64,000 bases of DNA from a virus. Shown piece by piece: positions 10,721 to 18,630 of this stretch. Every line of letters begins with the position of its first letter. Positions within the stretch are counted from its first letter, which is position 1. The stretch is taken from positions 43,261 through 107,260 of IMG/VR virus record IMGVR_UViG_3300030202_003452; one strand, given 5' to 3'. The position numbers and the translations under genes were made by a program. Below the pieces are notes generated by a model. That model saw only the letters and a list, made by a program, of their open reading frames with translations. It was not told the DNA's origin and ran no database searches.

Positions 10721-11818
10721 ATGACATACAAACCATTAAATGAAAACGATGTAGTTTCAACAAGAACACTGCTTCATGAAGCAATTCCATTAACTGGAAC
10801 TATTGTGTCCGGTACTTACGACGACAATAACATTAAAAATTATACTCATGGCATGTTTCAATCTGTTTATGATTATCCTTATTTGAGTTCATCTGCTAAT
10901 CATATTTTTGATATAACCATTGGCTTGAGTTCTGTTGGTTCTAACCTTTTTGACTCAACCACAGTACAAGCGGTTAAGAAAAAGAACATTTATAATCAAA
11001 TGGCCCAAGTTTTAATGGGTTATGATGCCACTGGTTCAATACTTAGATTTGATGAAGATGGTAATTTGCTTGATGGTGGAAGAAAAGTAAACAACGTGTT
11101 CTTTTTAAATTTCTCTAGGCTTTTGGTCAAAGATGAAATTAAAAAAGGAACCTTTGAGTTGGAACTTGGTATAGATGATGCCTATGCACAAAACGGTGCT
11201 GTTTTTAACAACAGAATAAAAATCACAGACTACAGTGCTTCTTTGGCATCTCCTAGTTATCTAGTGAACTCTCCTGCTGGAGAATATGGTATTCTTTCCG
11301 CCACAGGAAGTAAGGGAACAGATGTAACAGGATTAGCGCAGAGATACTCAGTTGGTTTGATTTTCTATCAGGCTGGTATCGCTGTTATCTCAGGATCTGT
11401 ATTTAACGACACCGCTCTCGGCGGTATTCTAAACAATACACTTAATAGCACTAATTTATCATCCACTAGTGGGCCTTCAGGCTTTCAATTTGTGTCCGGA
11501 TCTGAGATTTCATCATCTGCTGATGCGATTCGAAACAGAATTTATAATCTCCAATTTAACAACACGACTGAATTGAATTCAACTGTTTACTTCTGTCGAG
11601 CAAATCACAATGAATTCAACTACAGTTCGAACCCGACTTATGTATCTGGATCAAAGATCCGAGTTAAGTCTCAATCAACTGATAATCCTGTGTCATATAT
11701 CACCACTGTTGGTCTTTACAACGACAACAATGAGTTGATGGCAACCGCTAAATTATCAGAACCTTTGAAGAAGTCACCAGATACAGAATTTACTATCCGT
11801 GCCAGATTGGACTACTAA
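10721..11818 (+). CDS. Virion protein, first of a paralogous pair
   Basis: 365 residues, ATG preceded by AAGGA. The C-terminal 90 residues (ANHNEFNYSSNPTY, a bridge, then VGLYNDNNELMATAKLSEPL and a final RARLDY) align with the end of the next protein (APYNELNHSNNPTY, VALYDEDKNLIGYAKL, LKLDI). The conserved C-terminal module suggests both assemble through the same interface. Ser/Asn/Thr rich, no membrane segment, no catalytic motif. I infer a tail or baseplate decoration or fibre-attachment role from the neighbourhood. Confidence 0.7.
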   Translation: MTYKPLNENDVVSTRTLLHEAIPLTGTIVSGTYDDNNIKNYTHGMFQSVYDYPYLSSSANHIFDITIGLSSVGSNLFDSTTVQAVKKKNIYNQMAQVLMGYDATGSILRFDEDGNLLDGGRKVNNVFFLNFSRLLVKDEIKKGTFELELGIDDAYAQNGAVFNNRIKITDYSASLASPSYLVNSPAGEYGILSATGSKGTDVTGLAQRYSVGLIFYQAGIAVISGSVFNDTALGGILNNTLNSTNLSSTSGPSGFQFVSGSEISSSADAIRNRIYNLQFNNTTELNSTVYFCRANHNEFNYSSNPTYVSGSKIRVKSQSTDNPVSYITTVGLYNDNNELMATAKLSEPLKKSPDTEFTIRARLDY

Positions 11819-11824
11819 AATGTT

Positions 11825-13012
11825 ATGTCATACTACAAATTTACAGAAGACGATCTTTTCGTCAATACATTAAAGACATACCCGGACGTAGATTTCTACA
11901 TCCAAAGTGGCTCCGTATATATCAATAATGAAACAAATATCTCCGGCACATACTCTGATAATATCAAGGGTGTGCCTGTGGGGTTTATCTCGCTCTATGA
12001 ATATAATATAAATCGCGCCACCAACCAGACAATCTACCCTTTTGTTACAAAGGATGGCTTTAAGAATACCTTCAAGACAATAAACAAGAAAGACTGGAAT
12101 ACACAGTATGGTTATGGCGGAGACCAGATAACATCAAGTTACAATCTCTCTGCTTCTATCACAAGATATTTTGTTAATAGCACAACAGACACAGACTATC
12201 GTAGATTACAGGCACTCAAGAACACAGTGAACCATTATGCCTACCTTTCTCCACGTTATGATTTTGAAACTTACTATTCAACTCCAAGTTCAAACATTAA
12301 TGCTGTGAACATGATTACAATACCAAGTATTTTTTATGGTTCATCAATTAAGAAAGGCTCAGTTAATCTTAAATGGTATGTGTCTGGTACATTGGCTGCT
12401 CAAGCATCCGACTCTCGATTTAATGGTGATCTTGTTCAAGTTTCTGGTTCAACTACTGGTGGTGTTGTGGGTTCTATACTTTACAACGAAGGAGTTATTT
12501 TACTCACAGCATCCGCAGAATTGGACTCCACCTCAATAGCAAACCTTGTTGATAATTCAACTGCTGGTACTCCTCGGTGGATTTACTTTGGTCGGGGGGC
12601 AAATGATGGCTTAACACCAACAGATGTCCAACTAACAACACTATCTGCTTCCTTTGGTATAGAGTTTCAGGGGACCAACGACATTCAGACAGTGACCATG
12701 TTAGCAAAAGCACCATATAATGAACTCAACCACTCAAACAACCCAACTTATTTAAAAGATACAAATGTGACAAGGCGATTTATAACAAAAGCAACTTCCT
12801 CTTATATGTATACCGAGCCAAACATGGAGATTGCTAATGTTGTCCATTCGCCGTTTACAGGCTCTACCCCTCCGTTTCAAAAGGAGACATATATCTCCAA
12901 GGTCGCCTTATATGATGAAGATAAGAATCTGATTGGCTATGCAAAACTTGCAACTCCTGTGAGAAAAACAGAAGACAGAGAGTTTTTGTTTAAATTAAAA
13001 CTTGACATTTAA
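11825..13012 (+). CDS. Virion protein, second of a paralogous pair
   Basis: 395 residues (MSYYKFTEDDLF). Its C-terminal module resembles that of the 10721 protein, while the N-terminal two thirds have diverged. The ribosome-binding site is weak, so translation may depend on coupling to the gene six bases upstream. This is the last virion gene before the nucleic-acid island. Its stop (13010-13012) overlaps the window of a consensus sigma70 promoter (TTGACA at 13002-13007), so the next transcription unit starts inside its 3' end. Role unknown. Confidence 0.7.
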   Translation: MSYYKFTEDDLFVNTLKTYPDVDFYIQSGSVYINNETNISGTYSDNIKGVPVGFISLYEYNINRATNQTIYPFVTKDGFKNTFKTINKKDWNTQYGYGGDQITSSYNLSASITRYFVNSTTDTDYRRLQALKNTVNHYAYLSPRYDFETYYSTPSSNINAVNMITIPSIFYGSSIKKGSVNLKWYVSGTLAAQASDSRFNGDLVQVSGSTTGGVVGSILYNEGVILLTASAELDSTSIANLVDNSTAGTPRWIYFGRGANDGLTPTDVQLTTLSASFGIEFQGTNDIQTVTMLAKAPYNELNHSNNPTYLKDTNVTRRFITKATSSYMYTEPNMEIANVVHSPFTGSTPPFQKETYISKVALYDEDKNLIGYAKLATPVRKTEDREFLFKLKLDI

Positions 13013-13030
13013 TGTTAAATGTGTTATAAT
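13002..13030 (+). promoter_or_regulatory. Consensus sigma70 promoter for the RuvC-like gene
   Basis: TTGACA at 13002-13007, a 17-base spacer, and TATAAT at 13025-13030: a perfect match to the host housekeeping consensus. Expected transcription start is about 13036-13038, essentially on the ATG at 13036. The -35 box lies within the end of the previous coding sequence. This suggests early or middle transcription by host RNA polymerase, unlike the CTATTTA boxes of the virion genes. Confidence 0.8.
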
Positions 13031-13035
13031 ATATT

Positions 13036-13539
13036 ATGATATTAGGTTTAGACGTAAGTAGCAGTAAGATCGGCTACTCAATAATTGATCAAGATAAAAA
13101 ACTCCTTATGTGTGAGTTTAAGAAATTTAAGTCTTCTGTGTCTTTAGAGACAAGAGCACTTGAGTTTTATGAGATATTAAATAATATAAATAATAAATAT
13201 AAAATAAACAAAGTTGTAATTGAAGCACCTTTCATGGCTTTCTCTGGTGGTAGAACAACTGCTATGACAATGAGTAAACTTCAGCGATTCAATGGAATGA
13301 TATCTATTTTGATTCCAATTGTGTTCGAGATGGAAGCCGAACTTGTGAATGCTACATCAGCCAGAAAGAAAGTTGGTCTGAAGATTAAACGTGGAGACGA
13401 CACGAAGAAGATGATTATTGAATGGGTTGCTAACGAATACCCTAATGATTTTGTCGTTGAACTAACGAGGCACGGAAATCCAAAGCCCGGTACAGACGAC
13501 ATGGCTGATTCTGTTATTGTTGCCCTCTCAGGAATTTAA
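13036..13539 (+). CDS. RuvC-like Holliday junction resolvase (RNase H fold)
   Basis: 167 residues, close to cellular RuvC length (about 170). Four acidic residues expected of the RuvC/RNase-H fold are visible: D6 in GLDVSS, E63 in VVIEAPF, and D155 and D158 in GTDDMADSVIVA. It would cleave branched DNA (Holliday junctions, replication or packaging intermediates), the job done in T4 by the unrelated endonuclease VII (gp49). It sits beside primase and Mre11-Rad50, matching a recombination/replication role. The ATG lies only five bases after a TATAAT box, so its mRNA may be leaderless. The catalytic D6 rules out a much later start. Confidence 0.85.
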   Translation: MILGLDVSSSKIGYSIIDQDKKLLMCEFKKFKSSVSLETRALEFYEILNNINNKYKINKVVIEAPFMAFSGGRTTAMTMSKLQRFNGMISILIPIVFEMEAELVNATSARKKVGLKIKRGDDTKKMIIEWVANEYPNDFVVELTRHGNPKPGTDDMADSVIVALSGI

Positions 13540-13549
13540 CCAAAAATAC

Positions 13550-13578
13550 TTGACAAACTTGCCCCACCATGATACGTT
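13550..13578 (+). promoter_or_regulatory. Sigma70-like promoter for primase
   Basis: TTGACA at 13550-13555, a 17-base spacer and TACGTT at 13573-13578 as a weaker -10. It fits within the 56-base gap before the primase gene and predicts a leader of roughly ten bases holding the GAGAGG RBS. Confidence 0.5.
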
Positions 13579-13595
13579 TTTTATGAGAGGCAAAA

Positions 13596-14534
13596 ATGCA
13601 ACACAACAAACTTAAAATTTTGACAGAAGTTCTAGGGTCTTACAGAAGATCCAATGATGAATATCTATTCCATTGTCCATACTGTGGCCATCACAAGAAA
13701 AAGATGTCAGTCAACTTTTCACTGAACGCTTTCAAGTGCTGGGTATGTGATCAGCGTGGCAAGAACATCTATCGTCTTGTCCGCAAGTTTGGCAATTACA
13801 AGCAACGACAACAGTATCTTGAACTGATCGGTCGTTTGGATTTGTCAGAATTTGACAAAATCATGAATGAAATAAACGATGTGGAAGAGCAACAAGTGAT
13901 CGACCTCCCAAATGAGTTTGTTTCTTTATGCAATAGGCACTTACCTTTGGGTTCTAATCGTGCTTTAGACTATTTATACAATCGAGGCATAGAAAAAAAT
14001 GAGATCCTTAGGTGGAAGATCGGATACTGCGAGAAAGGAAAATATGGCGGGAGAGTCATTATACCATCGTTTAATGCTGATGGGGACGTTAACTATTTTA
14101 TCGCTCGCTCTTACGTTGGGCATAACCGTAGGTATCTTAATCCGCCTTGCGGTAGAGATATCATCTTTAATGAGTTGAGCGTTGATTGGGATGAGCCTCT
14201 CATACTTGTTGAGGGCGTGTTTGATGCAATCGTTGCTGGTGATAACGCCGTTCCTATTCTTGGCTCAACGCTACGAACTGAGTCGCTGCTGTTCCAAGCA
14301 ATTGCTGCACATGATACACCAGTGTATCTCGCCTTAGATCCAGATGCAGAGAAGAAAGCAAGGTGGATTATTATGTCGATGCTTCAATACGATGTTGAGA
14401 TTTATAAAGTCCCCATTGGCGACTATGAAGACATCGGGTCAATGAGTCCGGAAACGTTCAAGGACAAACTACGACTATCAGTACCGATAGACAATGAAAT
14501 GTATTTTTTAGAAAAAATGCTAAATAATATTTGA
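13596..14534 (+). CDS. DNA primase, DnaG-type zinc ribbon plus Toprim
   Basis: 312 residues. A zinc ribbon is visible at the N-terminus (C27-P-Y-C30 and C48-W-V-C51, with nearby His), followed by a Toprim domain: E206 in LILVEGVFDAI and the D248-x-D250 pair in ALDPDAE. It should synthesise RNA primers for lagging-strand replication and, like T4 gp61, lacks a fused helicase domain; a helicase would have to be encoded elsewhere. Start chosen at the ATG after GAGAGG. It lies between the RuvC-like gene and a tRNA in a small replication/recombination island with its own sigma70-like promoters. Confidence 0.88.
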   Translation: MQHNKLKILTEVLGSYRRSNDEYLFHCPYCGHHKKKMSVNFSLNAFKCWVCDQRGKNIYRLVRKFGNYKQRQQYLELIGRLDLSEFDKIMNEINDVEEQQVIDLPNEFVSLCNRHLPLGSNRALDYLYNRGIEKNEILRWKIGYCEKGKYGGRVIIPSFNADGDVNYFIARSYVGHNRRYLNPPCGRDIIFNELSVDWDEPLILVEGVFDAIVAGDNAVPILGSTLRTESLLFQAIAAHDTPVYLALDPDAEKKARWIIMSMLQYDVEIYKVPIGDYEDIGSMSPETFKDKLRLSVPIDNEMYFLEKMLNNI

Positions 14535-14558
14535 CAAAAATTATAAACATGTTACATT
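14531..14558 (+). promoter_or_regulatory. Sigma70-like promoter for tRNA-Leu and downstream genes
   Basis: TTGACA at 14531-14536, a 16-base spacer and TACATT at 14553-14558, ending eight bases before the tRNA 5' end. It overlaps the primase stop codon. It could drive tRNA, thioredoxin and possibly the SbcD-SbcC gene. Confidence 0.6.
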
Positions 14559-14566
14559 ACAAGTAT

Positions 14567-14652
14567 GGGATTGTGGTGGAATCGGTAGACACACCAGACT
14601 TAAAATCTGTTGCTCATTGAGCGTGGGGGTTCAAGTCCCCCCAATCCCACCA
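14567..14652 (+). tRNA. tRNA-Leu (anticodon TAA), CCA encoded
   Basis: Acceptor GGGATTG (14567-14573) pairs with CAATCCC (14642-14648), discriminator A, encoded CCA 14650-14652. The D-arm core GGTGGAATCGGTAGACAC is that of class II Leu tRNAs, the anticodon loop is CTTAAAA giving anticodon TAA, a long variable arm (TGCTCATTGAGCG) is present, and the T arm is GGGGG-TTCAAGT-CCCCC. All canonical features are intact. It would read UUA/UUG leucine codons, which are common in this AT-rich genome. Confidence 0.97.
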
Positions 14653-14674
14653 ATATCAACAAAGGAAAAAAACA

Positions 14675-14995
14675 ATGCAAGTTATAGACAATAGAGAGAA
14701 ATTTGAAGAGTTAACTTCCGCAGGGAACGTGATAGTACAGTTTTCAGCAGGATGGTGTCAACCGTGCAAGGTTCTGAGTAGGACAATGGCTAGTGTAACA
14801 CCTGAACACTCAGACGTTTATTTTTACAAAGTGGACATTGACTCAATGGACAGATCACTAATTAATCATTACAATGTTAGATCTGTACCTCGACTACTTA
14901 TGTTTGTCAACGGTGAAGATGTCGCGGAACTTATTGGTGCCAAAGGTACAGATGAGATCAATGGTTTCATTAATTCAAATAAGGAGAACTCATGA
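14675..14995 (+). CDS. Thioredoxin
   Basis: 106 residues, normal thioredoxin length. The redox motif is W27-C-Q-P-C31 (canonical WCGPC with Gln for Gly) and the cis-proline segment SVPRLLMF follows. It would be a cytoplasmic dithiol reductant; in phages thioredoxins can support ribonucleotide reductase or act as polymerase cofactors, but neither partner is in this window. Good RBS (AAAGGAAA) and ATGA coupling to the next gene. Probably cotranscribed with the tRNA from the promoter at 14531. Confidence 0.9.
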   Translation: MQVIDNREKFEELTSAGNVIVQFSAGWCQPCKVLSRTMASVTPEHSDVYFYKVDIDSMDRSLINHYNVRSVPRLLMFVNGEDVAELIGAKGTDEINGFINSNKENS

Positions 14996-15207
14996 GTAAG
15001 GATATTTTTATGCCGCTTTATCGCGATGAAGACGAGACTTGGCTGGAGGCCGCAGAACGTCACGCAGATAACTACGGACTAAAGGACGACGTTCAGGCTA
15101 TCTACTATGAGTTTATAAGAGAAGGCTATGATGATGTCATGGCAGCAGTAGAGGCACTAGAACAACTAAAAATACCTCTAGATGGCTTAGAGGAAGAGTC
15201 CGCTTAA
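14992..15207 (+). CDS. Small acidic protein of unknown function
   Basis: 71 residues, start overlapping the thioredoxin stop (ATGA) with GGAG eight bases upstream. Strongly acidic, predicted all-helical (ETWLEAAERHADNYGL, then IREGYDDVMAAVEALEQL), no Cys. I do not recognise a family. Its last 21 bases are shared with the 3' end of the opposing minus-strand ORF. Confidence 0.7.
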   Translation: MSKDIFMPLYRDEDETWLEAAERHADNYGLKDDVQAIYYEFIREGYDDVMAAVEALEQLKIPLDGLEEESA

Positions 15208-15354
15208 TAAAGCGGCAAGAAAAATAATTCCAAAAACTGGTGCTGTCACGTAGTCATCCGTAAGATCAAATTGTCGCCGATCCCTAACAGAGTTAATAAG
15301 ATCAGTTGAAAAAATTGCAATTATCATGACTAAAAAAACAGCCAACCAGTTCAT
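15187..15354 (-). CDS. Probable two-helix membrane protein on the minus strand
   Basis: A 55-residue ORF filling most of the only sizeable gap in this region. It reads as two hydrophobic helices (WLAVFLVMIIAIFSTDLI at residues 3-20 and APVFGIIFLAALLSGLFL at 38-55) around a charged loop (RDRRQFDLTDD), the layout of small holin, antiholin or other phage membrane proteins. On its own strand it is preceded by GGGGG eight bases before the ATG and by a CTATTTAG box 21 bases upstream, the same box that precedes virion genes. It is the only convincing minus-strand gene seen. Its 3' end overlaps the 14992 gene tail-to-tail by 21 bases. Function unknown. Confidence 0.5.
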   Translation of the reverse strand: MNWLAVFLVMIIAIFSTDLINSVRDRRQFDLTDDYVTAPVFGIIFLAALLSGLFL

Positions 15355-15374
15355 TCATGAGACCCCCGGTATTT

Positions 15375-15382
15375 CTAAATAG
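15375..15382 (-). promoter_or_regulatory. Putative late promoter box (CTATTTAG) on minus strand
   Basis: Read on the minus strand, CTATTTAG is followed by AAAT and, after 21 bases from CTATTTA, by the ATG at 15354. Spacing and sequence match the boxes upstream of + strand virion genes. Role inferred. Confidence 0.4.
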
Positions 15383-15417
15383 TCCCGAGGATATCGAATC
15401 TATACGCAGGAGGAACA

Positions 15418-18400
15418 ATGACTAGATTTGCTCACATTAGCGATACACATATTAGAAATGTAAAGTATCAAGAAGAATATAAAATAGTCTTCAAACAGAT
15501 TTACGAATCTCTTGAAAGAGAACAACCTGACTACATTATCCATACGGGAGATATTGCTCACACAAAAACGCAATTGTCCCCAGAGTATTTTGAGTTGTGT
15601 TCTGACTTTCTTAAAAACTTGGCAGACATTGCACCAACCTATGTCATTCTCGGTAACCACGATGGGAATCTTAAGAATGATAATAGACAGGATGCAATTA
15701 CGCCGATCATTGAGGCACTAGGCCACCCTAATCTTCATCTACTGAAAAACTCAGGAGAAACAAGGTTGGGAAAAAAGATCACCCTTAATGTTCTTTCGGT
15801 CTTTGATCGAGACAACTGGAAGGCTCCAAGCAGCAAGTCTAGAATTAACATTGCACTTTATCATGGGGCAATCCGTGGTTGCAAAATTTCTGATGGGTTT
15901 ACTTTAGAAAGCGGCGAGGACTCAATCAATATCTTTGATGAGTTTGACTATGCTATGCTTGGAGATATCCACAGGCGACAAAAACTTGATGAAGAAGGTC
16001 GCATCTGGTATGCCGGATCTACAGTACAACAAAACTTTGGCGAATCTTTGCTTAAAGGTTATTTGCTGTGGGACATCCGAGGCAAAAAGAAGTTTAAAGT
16101 TGAACCACGACTGTTTATGTCACCGCGACCATTTGTCACTGTGGAAGTAAACCAGGACGGCACTTTACCGAAAACTGATGTGCCAAGAAACGCAAGGCTC
16201 AGATTGGTCTCACATTACAATCTACCGCTCGCAAAGTTGCGTAGGGCCTGTGACTATGCCCGAACCAAATGGAGTGCCTATACGGTCAATTTCGTCAACA
16301 AGGCAGGCTATTCTGGACTGGGACTAGATGGAAATAACCCAGACAGTAAAATTATCAACATGCGAGACCCAAATACACAAGAAAAATATATCAAAGAGTT
16401 CTTGGCAGACAAAGAGATTACTGATGATGTGTTAGACAGGATTATTGAACTTAATTCAAACTATAATAAGCAAATTGAAACTAGTGAAGATGTATCTAGG
16501 AACATTATCTGGAAACTTCGTAAAATGAAATGGAACAACTTGTTTAATTATGGTGAAAAGAACGAACTTGATTTTACAAAACTTAACGGACTTGTTGGTA
16601 TCTTTGGTAAAAACTATTCTGGTAAATCAAGCATTATTGATTCTGTTCTTTTTGGCATGTTCAATACGACATCAAAGACCGAGCGTAAAAATGTGCATTT
16701 GATTAATCAGAACAAAGAGAAGGCCAGGGTACAACTGGATATTGGAGTTGGTAACGATACGTTCAAGATCACTCGTTCACTTGAGGCATACGAGAAAAAG
16801 AGTAAAGGCACCATAACGAAAGAAGCAAAAACAGACCTAGACTTTACCAAGTATGCACTTGGAACAATGGCAGAGAGCAAGAACGGCACAACTCGTAACG
16901 AGACAGACCTGAACATCAGAAGAGCCTTTGGTACCTTTGAGGATTTCATGATCACCTCTATGTCCTCCCAACTTGATTCTTTAGGTTTCATTAACGAAGG
17001 GTCCACTAAACGTAAAGAGATTCTCGCAAAATTTCTTGATTTACAAATGTTCGAAGAGAAACATAAACTGGCCAAGAAAGACTCCGCAGAACTTAAGGGT
17101 ATCATAAAACACCTCAGTACCATTGATTGGAATAAGAAACTGGTCCATGGCCAAGAGGCACTAGAAGAAATTTTAGAGGAGATAGAACAGCAGTCTGGTT
17201 TGTGCGAAAAACTCAAAGCAAGGATAAAAGAACTGGAAGAAGAATCTGACCTTATTGGAGACCAATTGCGTTCTGTAGAGGATGGTTGGATTGATATAAC
17301 TCAGGTTGAATCTAACTTAGAAGAAAAAGAGAGAGAGAAGTCTAATCTCGTTGGTAAAATTAAATTAATGAACGTATCCCGATTAGAATTTGAAAACAAA
17401 CTCAGATCTGCCATTAATAACCTAAACCCAGAAGAGTTATCTAGATTGGATGGCTTGGTCCAAAAACACAAAGAGTTGCTATACGAACATGAACAAATGT
17501 CACTTGATCTCAAGCCAAAAGAAACAAAGTTGCGTAATCTAAACAAAAAGATTGCTATGCTTCATGACCATGAGTATGATCCAGATTGTAGGTTCTGTTG
17601 TGATAACAAGTTTGTTAAGGATGCTAATAAAGCAAAGGGAGAAGCCCCAGTTATTGAACAGCAAATCAAAACACTACAGGACGAGATTGTATTCTTAGAG
17701 TCTGAAATGGAGGCGCTTGATTTTGATACCATAACAGAAAAACGCGATCAACTTGCAAGTTTTGAGGAACAAAAGACAGACTTTGAAGCCAAGATTCAAA
17801 AGATCACAACTCAAATTCAAATGTGGAATGCAACAAAGCAACTTGTAAAATCGGAGATTAGAGAATTAAGAAAGAAGAAAGATCACTACTATGAAAATCA
17901 AGAGGCCTTTGACAACATTGACTCTCTAAAAAGAGACGTTAGATCTGTCAGAGCAATGATTGAAAACAAGACTCGTGACCTCGCTCGATGCGAAAAGAAG
18001 ACAATGGGCCTTGTATCCGAAGAGGGCGCAACCCGACAACAAATAAAGGAGGCAGAAGCAAAACTAGCAGAGATTCAAACTTACGAGAGAGACTACATTG
18101 CATACGATCTTTTCATTCAAGCAATGCATCCCAACGGGGTTTCTTACAGGGTTATCAGATCAATGCTATCAGTCATCAACTCAGAGATTGCAAAGATTCT
18201 AAACAGTATTGTTGACTTTGAAGTGTTCTTTGATAACGTTGGCAGCAAACTTGAAATCTACATTAAACATCCAAAATACGATCCTCGACCTTTATCGATG
18301 GGTTCCGGAGCAGAAAAGACAATTGCTTCGATGGCTATTCGCTTAGGTCTAATCTCGATAACCAATCTTCCAAAATCGGAATTGTTTATCCTTGACGAAC

Positions 18401-18573
18401 CGGCAACGGCATTGGATGCAGAACACATGGACGGTTTTATCAGACTTCTTCAAATGATTAAGTCACAATTTAAGACGGTTCTGTTGATTTCGCACCTCGA
18501 AACCCTCAAAGACGTTGTTGATATGACAATTGACATACAGAAGAAAGACGGATACGCACACGTCCAAATCTAA
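15418..18573 (+). CDS. Single-chain Mre11-Rad50 (SbcD-SbcC) nuclease-ATPase, T4 gp47-gp46 fusion
   Basis: 1051 residues with RBS AGGAGGA. Residues 1 to about 370 are the Mre11/SbcD phosphoesterase: D9-x-H11, GD at 44-45, GNHD at 79-82, LYHG and LGDIH. Residues from about 378 are the Rad50/SbcC ATPase: Walker A GKNYSGKS near 397-404, coiled coil, zinc hook C724-R-F-C727, second coil, signature SMGSG near 960, Walker B FILDEPATALD near 990 and H-loop LLISH. No stop or frame change separates the halves. T4 encodes these as two genes (gp47, gp46) that process DNA ends for recombination-dependent replication and host DNA breakdown; here one polypeptide would ensure 1:1 assembly. A terminator follows. 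Confidence 0.93.
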   Translation: MTRFAHISDTHIRNVKYQEEYKIVFKQIYESLEREQPDYIIHTGDIAHTKTQLSPEYFELCSDFLKNLADIAPTYVILGNHDGNLKNDNRQDAITPIIEALGHPNLHLLKNSGETRLGKKITLNVLSVFDRDNWKAPSSKSRINIALYHGAIRGCKISDGFTLESGEDSINIFDEFDYAMLGDIHRRQKLDEEGRIWYAGSTVQQNFGESLLKGYLLWDIRGKKKFKVEPRLFMSPRPFVTVEVNQDGTLPKTDVPRNARLRLVSHYNLPLAKLRRACDYARTKWSAYTVNFVNKAGYSGLGLDGNNPDSKIINMRDPNTQEKYIKEFLADKEITDDVLDRIIELNSNYNKQIETSEDVSRNIIWKLRKMKWNNLFNYGEKNELDFTKLNGLVGIFGKNYSGKSSIIDSVLFGMFNTTSKTERKNVHLINQNKEKARVQLDIGVGNDTFKITRSLEAYEKKSKGTITKEAKTDLDFTKYALGTMAESKNGTTRNETDLNIRRAFGTFEDFMITSMSSQLDSLGFINEGSTKRKEILAKFLDLQMFEEKHKLAKKDSAELKGIIKHLSTIDWNKKLVHGQEALEEILEEIEQQSGLCEKLKARIKELEEESDLIGDQLRSVEDGWIDITQVESNLEEKEREKSNLVGKIKLMNVSRLEFENKLRSAINNLNPEELSRLDGLVQKHKELLYEHEQMSLDLKPKETKLRNLNKKIAMLHDHEYDPDCRFCCDNKFVKDANKAKGEAPVIEQQIKTLQDEIVFLESEMEALDFDTITEKRDQLASFEEQKTDFEAKIQKITTQIQMWNATKQLVKSEIRELRKKKDHYYENQEAFDNIDSLKRDVRSVRAMIENKTRDLARCEKKTMGLVSEEGATRQQIKEAEAKLAEIQTYERDYIAYDLFIQAMHPNGVSYRVIRSMLSVINSEIAKILNSIVDFEVFFDNVGSKLEIYIKHPKYDPRPLSMGSGAEKTIASMAIRLGLISITNLPKSELFILDEPATALDAEHMDGFIRLLQMIKSQFKTVLLISHLETLKDVVDMTIDIQKKDGYAHVQI

Positions 18574-18581
18574 ACTTGAAG

Positions 18582-18613
18582 CCTATTTAGAGTAAAATCT
18601 AGATAGGTTTTTT
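18582..18613 (+). terminator. Intrinsic terminator after SbcD-SbcC
   Basis: Stem CCTATTTAGA (18582-18591) with TCTAGATAGG (18598-18607), one G-U pair, loop GTAAAA, then six T. The 5' arm contains a CTATTTAG box identical to the putative late promoter element, so early termination and late initiation could overlap here. Confidence 0.75.
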
Positions 18614-18630
18614 GTTTATGGAGACTAAAA

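Noticed and set aside
15200-15215. CCGCTT/AAGCGG hairpin after the 14992 gene
   Set aside because: Six-pair stem without a T tract on either strand; too weak to call a terminator.
15326-15382. Plus-strand 18-codon ORF (MTKKTANQFIHETPGISK) in the 15208-15417 gap
   Set aside because: No ribosome site and very short; the minus-strand ORF explains the gap better.
16707-17216. Minus-strand ORF (169 codons) opposite Rad50
   Set aside because: Ser-rich shadow of the coiled-coil coding region.
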